DNA of 64,000 nucleotides, from NCBI GenBank assembly GCA_920105625.2, contig OV050030.1, forward strand, positions 425,138,240-425,202,239. The letters run 5' to 3'. The notes beneath the pieces are model-generated. The model ran no database searches and was not told the DNA's origin. It saw only the letters and a program-made list of their open reading frames with translations. Both the position numbers and the translations under genes were made by a program. This document shows positions 49,371-62,475 of the stretch, one piece after another. Source of the DNA: Clusia tigrina. Its lineage: Eukaryota > Arthropoda > Insecta > Diptera > Clusiidae. The stretch's first letter is position 1. Every line of letters begins with the position of its first letter.

Positions 49371-51080
49371 TTCCCAAGGTAACAAAATCTTTCAAGGATT
49401 ACTCTCTGTTTTAGGTACTTAAGAAATGAGCCACTTTAGCAGAGTCAATAAACATCCTTTATTTTTAAACAATATCCCCAGTGTGCCTCATCATAGCTCC
49501 CCAAAATTTGAATAAAAAATGGGGTACGGAGTAAATGGAGCAAGCACAAAAGAATCCACTATCAAAGCCTTTCAAGTATTGCTCTCTCCTTTACCTACTT
49601 AAGGATTCAGCTGTTTTAGCAAAGCCGTTAAACATACTTCATGCCTACTTACCATCCTCAGTTTTATACCTCATCACAGCTCCCCAAAATTTGAATGAAA
49701 AGAAGAGAATATGGAGTGAATAGAGCAAGCACAGCTAGTTCCACTATCGAAATCTTTAAGGACTGCTCTCTCCTTTAGCTACTTAAGAATTTAACCCTAG
49801 CAGAGCCATTCTTCCATTCTTAAGCAGTATCCCCAGTTCTATACCTCATCATAGCTCCCCAAAATTTGACTGAAAAGAAGAGAATGTGGAGTGGAGAGAG
49901 TAACTACAGAAAGTTCCACTACCCAAATCTTTCAAGGGTTGCTCTCTTCTTTAGCTACTTAAGGATTGAGCCACTTTAGCAGAGTTATTTTTTCATTCTT
50001 AAATCCCCTGTTCTATGCATCATCATAGCTCCCCAAAATTTGAAAGAACAAAAGGGAATGTGGAGAAACTAGAGCAAGCACAGAAAGTTCCACTATCGAA
50101 ACCTTTAAGGACTGCTCTCTCCTTTAGCTACTTAAGAATTTAACCCTAGCAGAGCCATTCTTCCATTCTTAAGCAGTATCCCCAGTTCTATACCTCATCA
50201 TAGCTCCCCAAAATTTGACTGAAAAGAAGAGAATGTGGAGTGGAGAGAGTAACTACAGAAAGTTCCACTACCCAAATCTTTCAAGGGTTGCTCTCTTCTT
50301 TAGCTACTTAAGGATTGAGCCACTTTAGCAGAGTTATTTTTTCATTCTTAAATCCCCTGTTCTATGCATCATCATAGCTCCCCAAAATTTGAAAGAACAA
50401 AAGGGAATGTGGAGAAACTAGAGCAAGCACAGAAAGTTCCACTATCGAAACCTTTAAGGACTGCTCTCTCCTTTAGCTACTTAAGAATTTAACCCTAGCA
50501 GAGCCATTCTTCCATTCTTAAGCAGTATCCCCAGTTCTATACCTCATCATAGCTCCCCAAAATTTGACTGAAAAGAAGAGAATGTGGAGTGGAGAGAGTA
50601 ACTACAGAAAGTTCCACTACCCAAATCTTTCAAGGGTTGCTCTCTTCTTTAGCTACTTAAGGATTGAGCCACTTTAGCAGAGTTATTTTTTCATTCTTAA
50701 ATCCCCTGTTCTATGCATCATCATAGCTCCCCAAAATTTGAAAGAACAAAAGGGAATGTGGAGAAACTAGAACAAGCACAGAAAGTTCCACTATCGAAAC
50801 CTTTAAGGACTGCTCTCTCCTTTAGCTACTTAAGAATTTAACCCTCTTTAGAATTTTACCCCCTACTTTAGGACAGACATTATTTCTTTCTTAAGTGGCT
50901 TCCCCAGTTGAATGAAAAAGGGAGTACGGAGTAAATAGAGCAAGCACAGAAAGTTCCACTATCAAAGTCTTTTAAGTATAGCTCTCTACTTTAGCTACTT
51001 AAAAATCCAGCTACTTTAGCAGAGCCATTCTTTATTTCTTAAGCAGTATCCCCCAGTCCCAGCCTCATCCCAGCTTCCCA
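49371..51080. repeat. About 175-bp tandem repeat with a 349-bp higher-order unit
   Basis: About nine to ten monomers of roughly 175 bp share CATCATAGCTCCCCAAAATT, GAAAGTTCCACTA and TTTAGCTACTTAAG. In the centre, two diverged monomers form a 349-bp dimer repeated three times almost identically. The TTTGACTGAAAAG mark recurs with starts at 49861, 50210 and 50559, and the GAAAGAACAAAAGGG mark at 50042, 50391 and 50740. Outer monomers are more diverged. Confidence 0.93.
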
Positions 51081-51204
51081 CAATTTGAAAGAAAAAAGAG
51101 ACAAGCAGATAAGATTCTACATAACTGTGCCTAAGTGTGAAATCGTTTAGCACGAGGACTACTCACAGAGCCTGTTGATGAACTATTGAAACCTCAACTA
51201 TCGG

Positions 51205-53410
51205 GAAGAGGCCTCAATGACCAGGCCTCAATGACCAGACCTCAATGACCAGACCTCAATGACCAGGCCTCAATGACCAGGCCTCAATGACCAGATCTCA
51301 ATGACCAGACCTCAATGACAATACCTCAATGACCAGACCTCAATGATCAGGCCTCAATGACCAGACCTCAATGACCAGACCTCAATGACCACACCTCAAT
51401 GACTAGGCCTCAATGACCAGATCTCAATGGCCAGACCTCAATGACCAGGCCTCAATGACCAGGCCTCAATGACCAGATCTCAATGACCAGACCTCAATGA
51501 CAATACCTCAATGACCAGACCTCAATGATCAGGCCTCAATGACCAGACCTCAATGACCAGACCTCAATGACCACACCTCAATGACTAGGCCTCAATGACC
51601 AGATCTCAATGGCCAGACCTCAATGACCAGACCTCAATGACAATACCTCAATGACCAGACCTCAATGATCAGGCCTCAATGACCAGACCTCAATGACCAG
51701 ACCTCAATGACCAGGCCTCAATGACCAGACCTCAATGACCAGACCTCAATGACCAGGCCTCAATGACCAGATCTCAATGATCAGGCCTCAATGACCAGAT
51801 CTCAATGACCAGACCTCAATGACAATACCTCTATGACCAGGCCTCAATGACCAGGCCACAATGACCAGACCTCAATGACCAGACCTCAATGACCAGACCT
51901 CAATGACAATACCTCAATGACCAAGCCTCAATGACCAGACCTCAATGACCAGACCTCAATGACCAGATCTCAATGACCAGACCTCAATGACAATACCTCT
52001 ATGACCAGGCCTCAATGACCAGGCCACAATGACCAGACCTCAATGACCAGACCTCAATGACCAGACCTCAATGACCAGACCTCAATGACCAAGCCTCAAT
52101 GACCAGACCTCAATGACCAGACCTCAATGACCAGACCACAATGACCAGACCTCAATGACCAGACCTCAATGACAATACCTCAATGACCAGACCTCAATGA
52201 CCAGGCCTCAATGACCAGATCTCAATGACCGGACCTCAATGACAATACCTCAATGACCAGGCCTCAATGACCAGACCTCAATGACCAGACCTCAATGACC
52301 AGACCTTAATGACCAGACCTCAACAACCAGACCTCAATGACCAGGCCTCAATGACCAGGCCTCAGTGACAATACCTCAATGACCAGACCTCAATGACCAG
52401 ACCTCAATGACCAGACCTCAATGACCAGACCTCAATGACAATACCTCAATGACCAGACCTCAATGACCAGGCCTCAATGACCAGACCTCAATGACCAGAC
52501 CTCAACAACCAGACCTCAATGACCAGGCCTCAATGACCAGGCCTCAATGACAATACCTCAATGACCAGACCTCAATGACCAGACCTCAATGACCAGACCT
52601 CAATGACCAGACCTCAATGACAATACCTCAATGACCAGACCTCAATGACCAGGCCTCAATGACCAGATCTCAATGACCGGACCTCAATGACAATACCTCA
52701 ATGACCAAGCCTCAATGACCAGACCTCAATGACCAGACCTCAATGACCAGACCTCAATGACCAGGCCTCAATGACCAGACCTCAATGACCAGACCTCAAT
52801 GACCAGACCTCAATGACCAGACCTCAATGACCAGACCTCAATGATCAGGCCTCAATGACCAGATCTCAATGACCAGACCTCAATGACAATACCTCTATGA
52901 CCAGACCTCAATGACCAGGCCTCAATGACCAGACCTCAATGACCAGACCTCAATGACCAGACCTCAATGACCAGACCTCAATGACCAGACCTCAATGACC
53001 AGACCTCAATGACCAGACCTCAATGACCAGACCTCAATGACCAGACCTCAATGACAATACCTCAATGACCAGACCTCAATGACCAGGCCTCAATGACCAG
53101 ATCTCAATGACCGGACCTCAATGACAATACCTCAATGACCAGGCCTCAATGACCAGACCTCAATGACCAGACCTCAATGACCAGACCTTAATGACCAGAC
53201 CTCAACAACCAGACCTCAATGACCAGGCCTCAATGACCAGGCCTCAATGACAATACCTCAATGACCAGACCTCAATGACCAGACCTCAATGACCAGGCCT
53301 CAATGACCAGATCTCAATGACCAGACCTCAATGACAATACCTCAATGACCAGACCTTAATGATCAGGCCTCAATGACCAGACCTCAATGACCAGACCTCA
53401 ATGACCATCC
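51205..53410. repeat. 14-bp minisatellite, about 2.2 kb
   Basis: Around 155 copies of CTCAATGACCAGAC, with recurring variants (CTCAATGACCAGGC, CTCAATGACCAGAT, CTCAATGACAATAC, CTCAATGATCAGGC and CTCAACAACCAGAC). Variant order repeats in blocks, so a higher-order arrangement exists. The 14-bp unit is not a multiple of three, so no long frame survives. Confidence 0.97.
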
Positions 53411-55328
53411 TCACAACCAAGCAGTGGAAGAGCCTTCATTTAATGTGTATGTTGAATTTGCGTTCTGAATAGCCTCATTGTATATGAGAGGAAATGAGGG
53501 ACCATGTAATGAAGCAGGCGCGTTTAAACTGAGCTAATTGTGTGTGAATTTTGCTGGCAGCAGTACACTCAACCACAGCACAGACTTATAAACAAGGCAC
53601 AACTGGAGTGACTATGAGTACCTAGGATTGACTTTTGCCATGGATTAATACTGGACTGGCATTTAGGCTGAGCGAATTCTACACTCTGACAATGATGTAT
53701 GATGATGATGTAGAAGATCAATCACAGAACTCAGATGAGCGCTCTATGGTGACTGACGAGCTAGGATGTAATGTGTTGGTGGCTGCTGGTTATGCGAGTT
53801 TTACGTCAGAGCTTCCTTTGTTACTTGTGCTTTGTTATGTTTTCACTTTCAGTGAGCTGGAAATCGTTTTGGATACATTCAACTAACAACTTCCAACTGA
53901 TTTAATGCAATTCCCCCTGCACAGTGGGTATTTGTATGCGACTGCATTCACATTGTCCATCGTGGCGTATGTACTCCTTTTTTCCCCAATTTGACCACTT
54001 CAAACAGGTTGAAAATTCATAAATTTCACGTGCAAATAATTCCAAATAGAAATTCACACCGGCATTTTGTGTTTGCAGCACTGTATTCAAGTGCCTCGCA
54101 CTCGGGGCGAAGTGAAGCATGATGCATGCTGCAAAATACTTTCCAATTTAATTGCAGTTTTATGTGGAATTTATTTGATCGGGAAACAAAAACAATAATT
54201 TTTTTACATAAATTTCCGTGCGTGCGGTGGGCGGCACATGGGGCAGGCGGTGATTTCGTGTTAAATTATGTGCTAGCGAAGTATTTAAACGTGGTTGTTC
54301 ACTGAGCTGGGAATATTTGCCATTTTATTTCAATTAAAACTGAGCCAAAGTGCTGGGAAACAAGGTCCTTCTACGCACCTGCACACTGGGAACTGAAGTA
54401 AGCTGACTAAAACTCCAGCTCACCTGACGTTTGAGTGATCTGAGCCAGTGATTTTATAAATTGAAAATGAATTCACCAGCATGCATGGATGCATGCATGC
54501 GAACTCTTCGTAAGAAGCTTTTGTGCCGCAAGGAAGTAGTTTGTGGCTCTTAATAAGCTTTATCGAAGGATAGACACACGAGACTCAGGTGGATGAGTGG
54601 AAGGAGTTTATTGCTCAAATAATGCACACAGTTGTAAAGAGGAGTTTGATGACTACTTTCAGCACAATTCCTCCCACCCCCTTTTTATTTAGCAACGAAT
54701 TTTTTATTTCCAACGATGTGCGGGTATTTTTATATTCCTCGGTAATGTTTCAATCATTGTCCATAAACACAAGACATGGGAGAGGAAGAATGATTGTGCT
54801 TATAATATTTCACCCCACCAAGCTTGTGAGTAATGTTTATGACGCCGCAGTATTTGGGTTCACGCTAAATTTCATTTATTAATAAATTTCAACAAATTCT
54901 TAACTGGTCGTAAATATTCCCATACCAGTTTGCACCCAACACCAATTCAGGATGGAACAGTTTAAAAACTTCATTGACAGAATTGTTGGACTCGTTTGGG
55001 TGCATTCATTTTATTATTCATAGTTGAAGGTTATTTTGAAATATTAAATGATTAAAGTGATGTCTGTTAATTATATATTCAAATGATTCGGAATGTAGGG
55101 GCGTTGCCATGCCTGTTTGGGCGGTACGTCAGACTTGAGACTCACATATTATCACCAATGTTATGAGTTTGACTACTGATCCGGTACCAGTAATTTCCCT
55201 CGTTTTTAAATAGGAATGCAGAAAAATTCACATTCTTCTTTGAAACTTATTCAAATCCACAGGAATATTGACAACAAGGTGTGTTCAATTGTTTTTGCTT
55301 ATAGAAGGAGTGATTATATTATATTAAT
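53411..55328. other. No supported gene
   Basis: An 83-codon frame at 53635-53886 (acidic YDDDVEDQSQNSDE stretch) has no recognised domain. A GCATGCATGG-type run lies near 54478-54502. Confidence 0.4.
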
Positions 55329-55505
55329 GCTTCCTCTGTGGTTTAGTAGTAAGCAAGCGGGACTCACACTCGGATGTCACAGGTGCGAATTCTGGCCTAA
55401 AAATGCTGTTTACGAACCTTTTTCTCCTCGTGTCGAAGGATTTACTTGCTAGTACTCATTCCATTAAACGATTGCAGCATAAATCATTATGGTGTAGTGG
55501 AAAAT
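55329..55505 (+). mobile_element. Diverged SINE copy
   Basis: Carries the tRNA-like head (A box TGGTTTAGTAG, B box GGTGCGAATTC), the TTTTTCTCCTCGTGTCGAA version of the hairpin, the TAGTACTCATTCC body and an AATAATAAT tail. More substitutions than the 20.8- and 42.7-kb copies; no clear target duplication. Confidence 0.85.
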
Positions 55506-56220
55506 AATAATCATATACTATAAGCAGCTTTTGTTAAACAGGAAGCACCTCCTCCGTGGCGGACACACTTCCATAAACTTAATTAGATTAACAATATTTT
55601 TAATTTCCTTAAATTCAAGTATTCTTTGCGGCTCAAATCACTGGTAATTCCAGCAGTGACTTAAGTCGGTGCCCGTTAGAGATGAGCGCTCCAGCGATTT
55701 TTCTGTAACGTCGTTACCAGGGATTGTTATTTTTCCATCAGTGTGATTTTAAACAGTGACTCTGAATCATTGTTTTATTTCTATTAATTTCTTTCTATTT
55801 TTGGATGCTTTGAATACTGTTATCAAATATGCAATATAACAGTGGAAAGTACGATTCTTAACACACATTTAACAGTAATAACGGAGTGAAATAACATTGA
55901 GCAGAACATTGACAATATCGAGCACTGTTGTTGTCATGTTAGTTACAGATGCAGAGTGACATAGAACAGAAACGGCAACAGTGCATTTGCAACTGAACAA
56001 TAATCAATAACAGAATTTGACGACTGAAAACTAGCGTTTGGTAACAGAACAGAAACAACACTCAGGCTTCTGTAGCAGAAAACAGAATATTAAAATAGTT
56101 GTTCGTGCTAGGGATATAATTATTATTGTGTGTAGGGGATTGAAAGCACCGCAACCTTTCGATTTATTGTGTCCCCCATCAGAGGTTCATAGTACATCTT
56201 CCTCCTATCCTCTGGATAAA
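55506..56220. other. No supported gene
   Basis: Positions 55900-56095 contain repeated ACAGAAC/ACAGAAAC words, echoed in reverse at about 58595-58700. This may be an old repeat. No coding signal. Confidence 0.35.
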
Positions 56221-56490
56221 CGTGATCACAAGTTTTAGCTCCAGAGGTTTCACATCACTAGCAGAGCCCTGGAAGGATCCCAAGTATTTCCTGCGGGTGT
56301 GCATGAGAGCCGGACATTCTGTCAACACATGCAAAGACGTCTTCTCTTACTCCACACAGAATTTGCAGGAGCCTTCCGAGGTGACCCCCATCCTCACCAT
56401 ATGTGAGTTCAGTTTACAGTGTCCTGTGAGTAGGCCTGTCAACATCCTAAGATTATTCTTAGAGATATTGATGAGTGATTCAAATCTATA
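56221..56490 (-). pseudogene. Non-LTR retrotransposon C-terminal fragment
   Basis: The minus strand reads NISKNNLRMLTGLLTGHC, then GSCKFCVE, a stop, and EKTSLHVLTECPALMHTRRK. This is the C-terminal CCHC-type motif found at the end of ORF2 in jockey/R1-type elements. One stop lies inside the motif. The 5' part and 3' end are not recognisable. Confidence 0.8.
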
Positions 56491-56949
56491 GGTGGTATGT
56501 CCCTAGCAGACTCTTCGATACCCTTAGGCCTGGTGTGTTAACCCAATGTTTGTTGGGATATAATTGCATTCTAATGATGTTAAATTAGTAGCGTGTAATA
56601 ATTATGATTTTTAATAATGTAGCTAAGTTTTTTCAATATAGGTAAAAACACGATCCCTTTCAGAGGATACAATTTTCGAATCAGATTTGTAAAACTCAAC
56701 TTCGAGGACAATATAATTTCCCCAGCAGCAGGTGGGAAATAGTTTCAGGGACCATATCACGTTCCAGGACATTCTTCACGTACCATGGTGCGTGACAATG
56801 CTTCTTAGTATTCTAGACTATGCGTGTTGAATTTGTCTCTATATTCTAAGAACTTGCTATGGTCGATACCTGAGCTCGATTTGATTGCGGTTTTGTAAAG
56901 AAGATCTTTGTGTTCTATCATCAAAATAAATATATAGAATATCAAGGGA

Positions 56950-58396
56950 AAGAATACCTTCTTCAAACGAAGTAAAATACCTCGGTGTGACACTCGATGA
57001 AAAATTGGAATATTCACCTAAAAACACTATTAAGAAAGCTTGGGTCACTCTATGGAGCAGCAGATGCTTAATGGGCAAAGGCTGGGGACTTAATCTAAAA
57101 ATGTCACTATAGCTATATACAGCTATCACCAGACCAATCCTTACTAATGCAGCATCTATCTGGTGCAAAAAACTGGAACAAAAAACAGCACAGAGCAAGA
57201 TCAATAAAATACAAGGCCTGTGTCTTCACGATTGGGGCCATGAAGTCATCTCCGACTGCAGGCCTGGAAGTATTATTAAATCTACCTCCCATTCATTTAT
57301 TTATCAAGAAAGAAGTGCTGCAATTCTCAGCGAAACTCATCTTAGAAAATAAACAAGGTTCAGTGCACCTATGGCAATCTTTACTTAGGGACGGAAACTA
57401 AAATGCAAACGATTAATTTAGTCCTAAGTGAATTATGTCACCCAAAGTATAACTTCAGACACAACTTCAAGGTCATTCCCGAGTACGGTTCACTGGGAAC
57501 AGAAGAGACCAACACCCACCTTATAATGCTCACAGACGGATCAAAAACTGAGAAGAGAGTTGGGGCTGGGGTTTATGGAGAAAAACCAAGAAGTTACTTA
57601 TTCATAAGCATGGGCCGAGAAAACTCTGTTTTTCAGGCTGAAACTCACGCTATAGAGCTCTGCCTAAGAGAGGAAATAGATAAGAGGTAAAATAAATAGC
57701 CACATCCTTATCCACTCTGACAGCAAAGCAGCAATACTAACTCTGATTGGGATTTTCTTCAACTGCTGAAAAGACTAGCCACTAAGAACAGAGTGCATCT
57801 GATCTGGGTGCCAGGTCACAGCGGACATATAGGGAATGAAGAGGTAAATGGACTCACTAGGAAAGAGGCAGCCAGTAGTTTTATTGGACCGAGACCATTC
57901 TGTGGGCTACCATGGAGTTCAAAGTACATCATAGTTCCTGAAGTACCACCTAAATCAATGGCTAGAGGTAAAATCAAATCAATATTGGATGGAAACAAAA
58001 GATAAAAATCTTCATGCCAAAAGATCCCGGAAAAAAACTATTCTCGGTTTAACGAGAACAGGTACTCGCATTGTCTCAGGCTTTCTAACTGGGAATTTTA
58101 GGGTAAACAAATACCTATATAACATGACGGTAAGCCCAAATGGCTAGTGTAGTTTATGTAACGAAGAAGAGGACACATCTGAAAATATGTTGTGCCAATC
58201 TAATCTGGACCAGACTTCGTTATTTCGGAAACCGCCAGAAATTGCGGACAAATCTCCAAAGAAGATTTCAGAATTCTTAATGAATTCTAAACTCTGCCAT
58301 GTTTTGTAACTACAGAGCTTGTCACAATAGGTCCAAAGGTGGACGCAGTAACTAGGTGAGTTGTTCACGTTCTCAAGGAATCTAATCTAATCTACT
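56950..58396 (+). pseudogene. Non-LTR retrotransposon 3' half, decayed
   Basis: Reads KYLGVTLDEKLEY and TAITRPILTNAASIW at the end of the RT. RNase H pieces LIMLTDGSKTEKRVGAGVYG, FQAETHAIELCL and LIWVPGHSGHIGNEEVN follow. A degraded C-terminal motif (CSLCNEEEDTSENMLC) has its histidine and last cysteine altered. At least four frame changes or stops. It ends in a TCTAATCTAATCTA tail, unlike the CCTAA tails of the other copies, so it belongs to another family. Confidence 0.87.
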
Positions 58397-58715
58397 AATG
58401 GCAGAACAGAACTGCTTAGACTCAAAGGCATTGCGTATTTATTTGGTGATTCGGTGCACTTGCTTAATTGTTCCATGTTTTCTTCTCCGAAAACCAAATT
58501 GGTGACTTGGGAACAAGTTTTCCACAAACGAAATAACAACAGAATTCTCAAGAAAACTAAGTTAAAATAGTCTTCTTGGGAATTATGTTTCTATTTGTCT
58601 GTTTCTGTTTTATGTTTTACTGCAGAAACAGTAACCGAATTAGCTGCAGATAATAATTTTGTGTTCTGTTACCGTTTCTGTTCTATTTCACTGTGCTCCT
58701 TAAATAAATATTTAT

Positions 58716-59159
58716 GTATGTGTCAGAGATCTGCAACGAATTGCTTTCAGAGTCAACTAGACTATTTTGAATATACATAAGTACGTTCAATTCATTGAAA
58801 ATCACATTGTTTTTGTGTGAGTATAAAACCCGTCATACATATGAGTGCAACCCGTCATGCGTATGAGTTCGAAGCAGACTTACTGGAGCACTGAAGCGAA
58901 CACACGCCCGAATGAAGAGTATATTCATGCTCATACACGACTCATACTCACGTGTATTTTGCATCGCCTTTATCGAAGAGAGCCAAATTCTTCAACTTCA
59001 TACATGTTGTTGAGTATCATGCGTAATTCAAGGAGGAGTATGAGGATCGACGGCTTTGCAATAAGTACAAATGCTGTGTGAATACAATAAAAACTGAATC
59101 AAGACTCCGGTATTTAGTATAAAGTTTTTCACTGCTTATTGCAGATCTCTGGTATGTAA
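58716..59159. mobile_element. hAT-like non-autonomous element (MITE)
   Basis: A 428-bp element, 58724-59151, with perfect 13-bp terminal inverted repeats CAGAGATCTGCAA / TTGCAGATCTCTG. Eight-base flanks are GTATGTGT (58716-58723) and GTATGTAA (59152-59159), matching at six of eight positions. The 8-bp duplication size and CAG start fit hAT-type elements. No transposase is encoded inside. Confidence 0.75.
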
Positions 59160-60399
59160 GTAGTTGGTTTGTTATGGGCGTGATAAGGTATTAGTGCGAG
59201 AATATAAACATATACACATGGACTACTGACATCTTCAACGGAAATACTCTCAAATGCGAAGATTTGTACTACGACGGAGTATACAAGTCCGGAGTATAAA
59301 CATCAAATTAGCTGTTTAAATGTTCGTATTCATAGACTTGAGTAGAAATATTACTGCACACTACACACCACAAAGGAAAGGATTATATACTTTTCGGTTA
59401 TACGAGAGGTGGGGGAATGAATGTATGAATAAATTTGCTTTATCCATGCAACTCCGTAATTTGTACGGAACAATTCACTGGAAGTTTGGTCAGAATTGGT
59501 CAAGCACAAACAAACAAAACGATTTCAAAAATGAATATGGAAATATTTTTAATATTATTTTGCTTTTTGGCTTAAATACTTTATAATAAGGGGTTTCCTT
59601 TTATAGCGTTGACTAATTACTTCAACCAAATTTTGCGAGATGAATTCTATACACATACAAAATAGGCCGTTGAAGCTCAACCACACACTTCCGCATTTTT
59701 GTATATTTACACAAATGAGTAAATGAACAAAGCACGGGGCCACTCTCGTGATGTGCAGACAAATAAAAATCCCAGATTTGCCTTCACTGAGTGACTTAAT
59801 ACTTAAATCCAAACACTTGGCCATAAATCAAGCGCCCAACTGACAATAGAAAGAAAATAATGAGAAAGGACAAGAGAAAATACCAACAAGAAAAACAATA
59901 TTCGGAAGAAGCAATCAGAACTCACGCAGAGCATGGGCTGATTATGAAAAATGATGGCTGTAGAGTGAAGAATGTGCGTAAAGGTTGGTTGCAGAGGTAA
60001 TGTCAAGAAGCTACTCATGGAAATTGCAACGTAACATTAATTGTGCTACTCATAGTATTTGCACTAGTAGAGAATGCGATAACGTTGAGCCGAGATAGGA
60101 GAGATACCAAGCGTCAAGAAATGAAAGGCGGCAGAGACGGAGGAATATATGAATAACAGTTGATGGTATCTCTGAGATGTGATAATAATTCTTGCTCCGC
60201 TGATGATGCTCCTGGCAAGGAGGAAACATTAATAACTGCATAATAATAAATAATTATAACGTATGAGAACACATTTTTGTCAATGGAGCGAAATTGATGA
60301 ATTCATTATTGAATATACGAATATAGATTTATCAAAATTGAATGAAATATATGAAAGAAATATAGGTAGGTGATTTTGGATGTGTATTTCATGGTTCCG
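59160..60399. other. No supported gene
   Basis: Only short background frames; nothing recognisable. Confidence 0.4.
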
Positions 60400-61084
60400 T
60401 GACTCAGTCAGAAGAGAGTCCATCGCAAAACACCACAGAAGAGGAGAGAGTACCACACTCTGAGGGCATCCTCGAACAACTTCTGCCGCGGTAGAATTTT
60501 CGTTTGTGTCTTCAACAGTTAACAGCCTTGTTGATAACCTGAAATGGATTCACTTCGTCCACCCCATGTCGTCTAGCAGCTGAGCACATGTAGTCAATGG
60601 TAGCATTATCGAATGCCCCTAATTATCCACAAATATGTGTATTCCATTGTGTATTCACCAGTTTCCAGCCCTACTTCAATCTTACACACTAGACCATGCA
60701 GAGCTGATTCGCATGACTTTCCACTCTGGTATGCATGCTGATGGATACTAAGGGAGTTGAGGTATTCAACATTAATCCCGCACTAATGTACTTTTCCACT
60801 AAATGCTCCAAACCTTTCAACATGAACGATGTCAGACTTATTGGCCTGAAGCTTTTCGCTAAAGTGTAGTCATCCACTCCCGGTTTGGGAATGAAGACCA
60901 CCCTAATCTGTCGCCAAAACGATGGTACGTAACCTAGAGCAAAACAAGCAATATAGATCTTTTTCAAGGCCTTATTGAACTTATCCCCTCCTCTCTTTAA
61001 CATTATTGGGTATACATTTGCAGGGCCAGGTAACTTAAAGTTGTCAGAAGAGGAAAGAGAACACCTCATTGATTTCTCCGTCAC
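60400..61084 (-). pseudogene. Non-LTR (R1/jockey-group) reverse transcriptase fragment
   Basis: The minus strand reads LPGPANVYPIMLKRGGD, then FWRQIRVVFIPKPGVDDYTL and SFRPISLTSFMLKGLEHLVE, the fingers of the RT. In other frames come HAYQSGKSCESALHGLV, FDNATIDYMCSAARRHGVD and a CPQSGVLSPLLWC-like block at about 60450. Several frame shifts; the catalytic (Y/F)ADD region is not present. The 5' side (61044-61310) is open but not recognised. Confidence 0.85.
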
Positions 61085-61319
61085 AATTTTTTATACCGTA
61101 CCAGTTTCGTCTCGTGATTCCAAATATGGAATATAATATAGGTAGGCTGAAGTGATCGCGCGATTTAAGTAAATTTGACCCATTGTGATACCACAGTACT
61201 AATGAGAAGCATATTAGGCCCTTAATGATAAATTCTGATGCTTCAATTTCGAACATCGCATACAAGGGCTTATCAAGAGGGCTGTGTGAAAGACTGAAGC
61301 CCATCGTCAACGCACTGAT

Positions 61320-62475
61320 TGGGCTTCAGAACTGTGAAAGGCTCCACTGACCAAATCTTTAAACTACGCCAAATCCTGTAGAAAACTCTAGAGAAGAAAA
61401 TCGACATGAACCATCTTTTTTCCACTGCAATGACGCCTTCGATTGAACCGGAAGGAGTCAGCTGTACAAAAACGCATCTAAGTCAGCTGTACGAGTACGC
61501 AGCTAAGCCAGTCCGAATTTGGGGTTCCTGTTAAGCTAGCCGGATGTGCAAAAAGACACTAAGTACCACTAGCAGTTCAGTGAAGATCGGAAAGGATCTG
61601 TCCGTTCCGTTTATTACTGAGCAAGCATTTATAGAAGGTGACTCCTTATCGTTCGTTTTTTTTCAATATAATGCTGGACACAATCGTTCGTGCAGCGGAG
61701 TTAAATCGCACAGGCACACTCTTTCTTAAGAGTACCGTGACACTAGCGTATGCTGATATTGATAGCAGTGGACACAACATCTGCATAAGTACTGCATTTT
61801 CCGGTTTGGAGTGACAAGCAAGGGGAGTAACGAGGGCAAAACGAAGTACCTGCTGTCACACACAAAGAGTCGAGGGTCCCAGGAAAACACGTCACTGTTG
61901 GCGATTACAATTTTGGACTTGTAAATAACTTAATCTGGGAACCAGTATCAACACCACGAACGATATCAGCATGGAGATGGAGCGAAGAATTATTCTTGAC
62001 AACCGGTTTTACCTCGGGTACAATAAGCAACTGAAAAGCAGAGGCCCCTCTGGACGAACAAAAATCTCGCTCTACTCATATAAATCCCACAACATTCCCG
62101 TCCTGCTGTAAGATGCCGAAAACTGGACGATGGCAAAGAGGGATGAGCAGCGTTAGGGGCGTTTGAGAGACAATTCTTTGAAATATCTATGAGTCTATAT
62201 GGATCTCTGGAGAGTATGGAATCATATGGAACGACGACCTGTGTGAGCTATACTCCGACATTGACAAAGTGCACGGCATAATAAACAGCGGCTGCATTGG
62301 CTCATGTCGTGCGAATGGATGAAAGTGCTCCAGCCAAAAAAGTGTTTGAATCGATGCCACTGGGTGGGCGGCATAGAAGGCGAAGACCAATGTTACGACT
62401 GAAGGACCAAGTTCAGGAAGACCTGTCTGCACTCGGTGCTTCCAACTAGCGACAGCGTGCGAAAATTTACAAACA
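61320..62475 (+). pseudogene. RTE-like LINE reverse transcriptase, heavily decayed
   Basis: The plus strand gives, over many frames, GFRTVKGSTDQIFKLRQIL and VKIGKDLSVPF. Then come RFYLGYNKQLKSRGPSGRTK, IPVLLxDAENWTMAKRDEQ, and the C-terminus GRRHRRRRPMLRLKDQVQ and EDLSALGASNxRQRA. These are the RT and C-terminal blocks of RTE-type elements. No intact (Y/F)ADD box is readable. It is oriented opposite to, and adjacent to, the fragment at 60400-61084. Confidence 0.85.

Noticed and set aside
51205..53410. CRISPR-like array or repetitive protein gene
   Set aside because: Units are contiguous with no spacers, the context is a fly genome, and 14 bp is not a multiple of three, so frames do not stay open.
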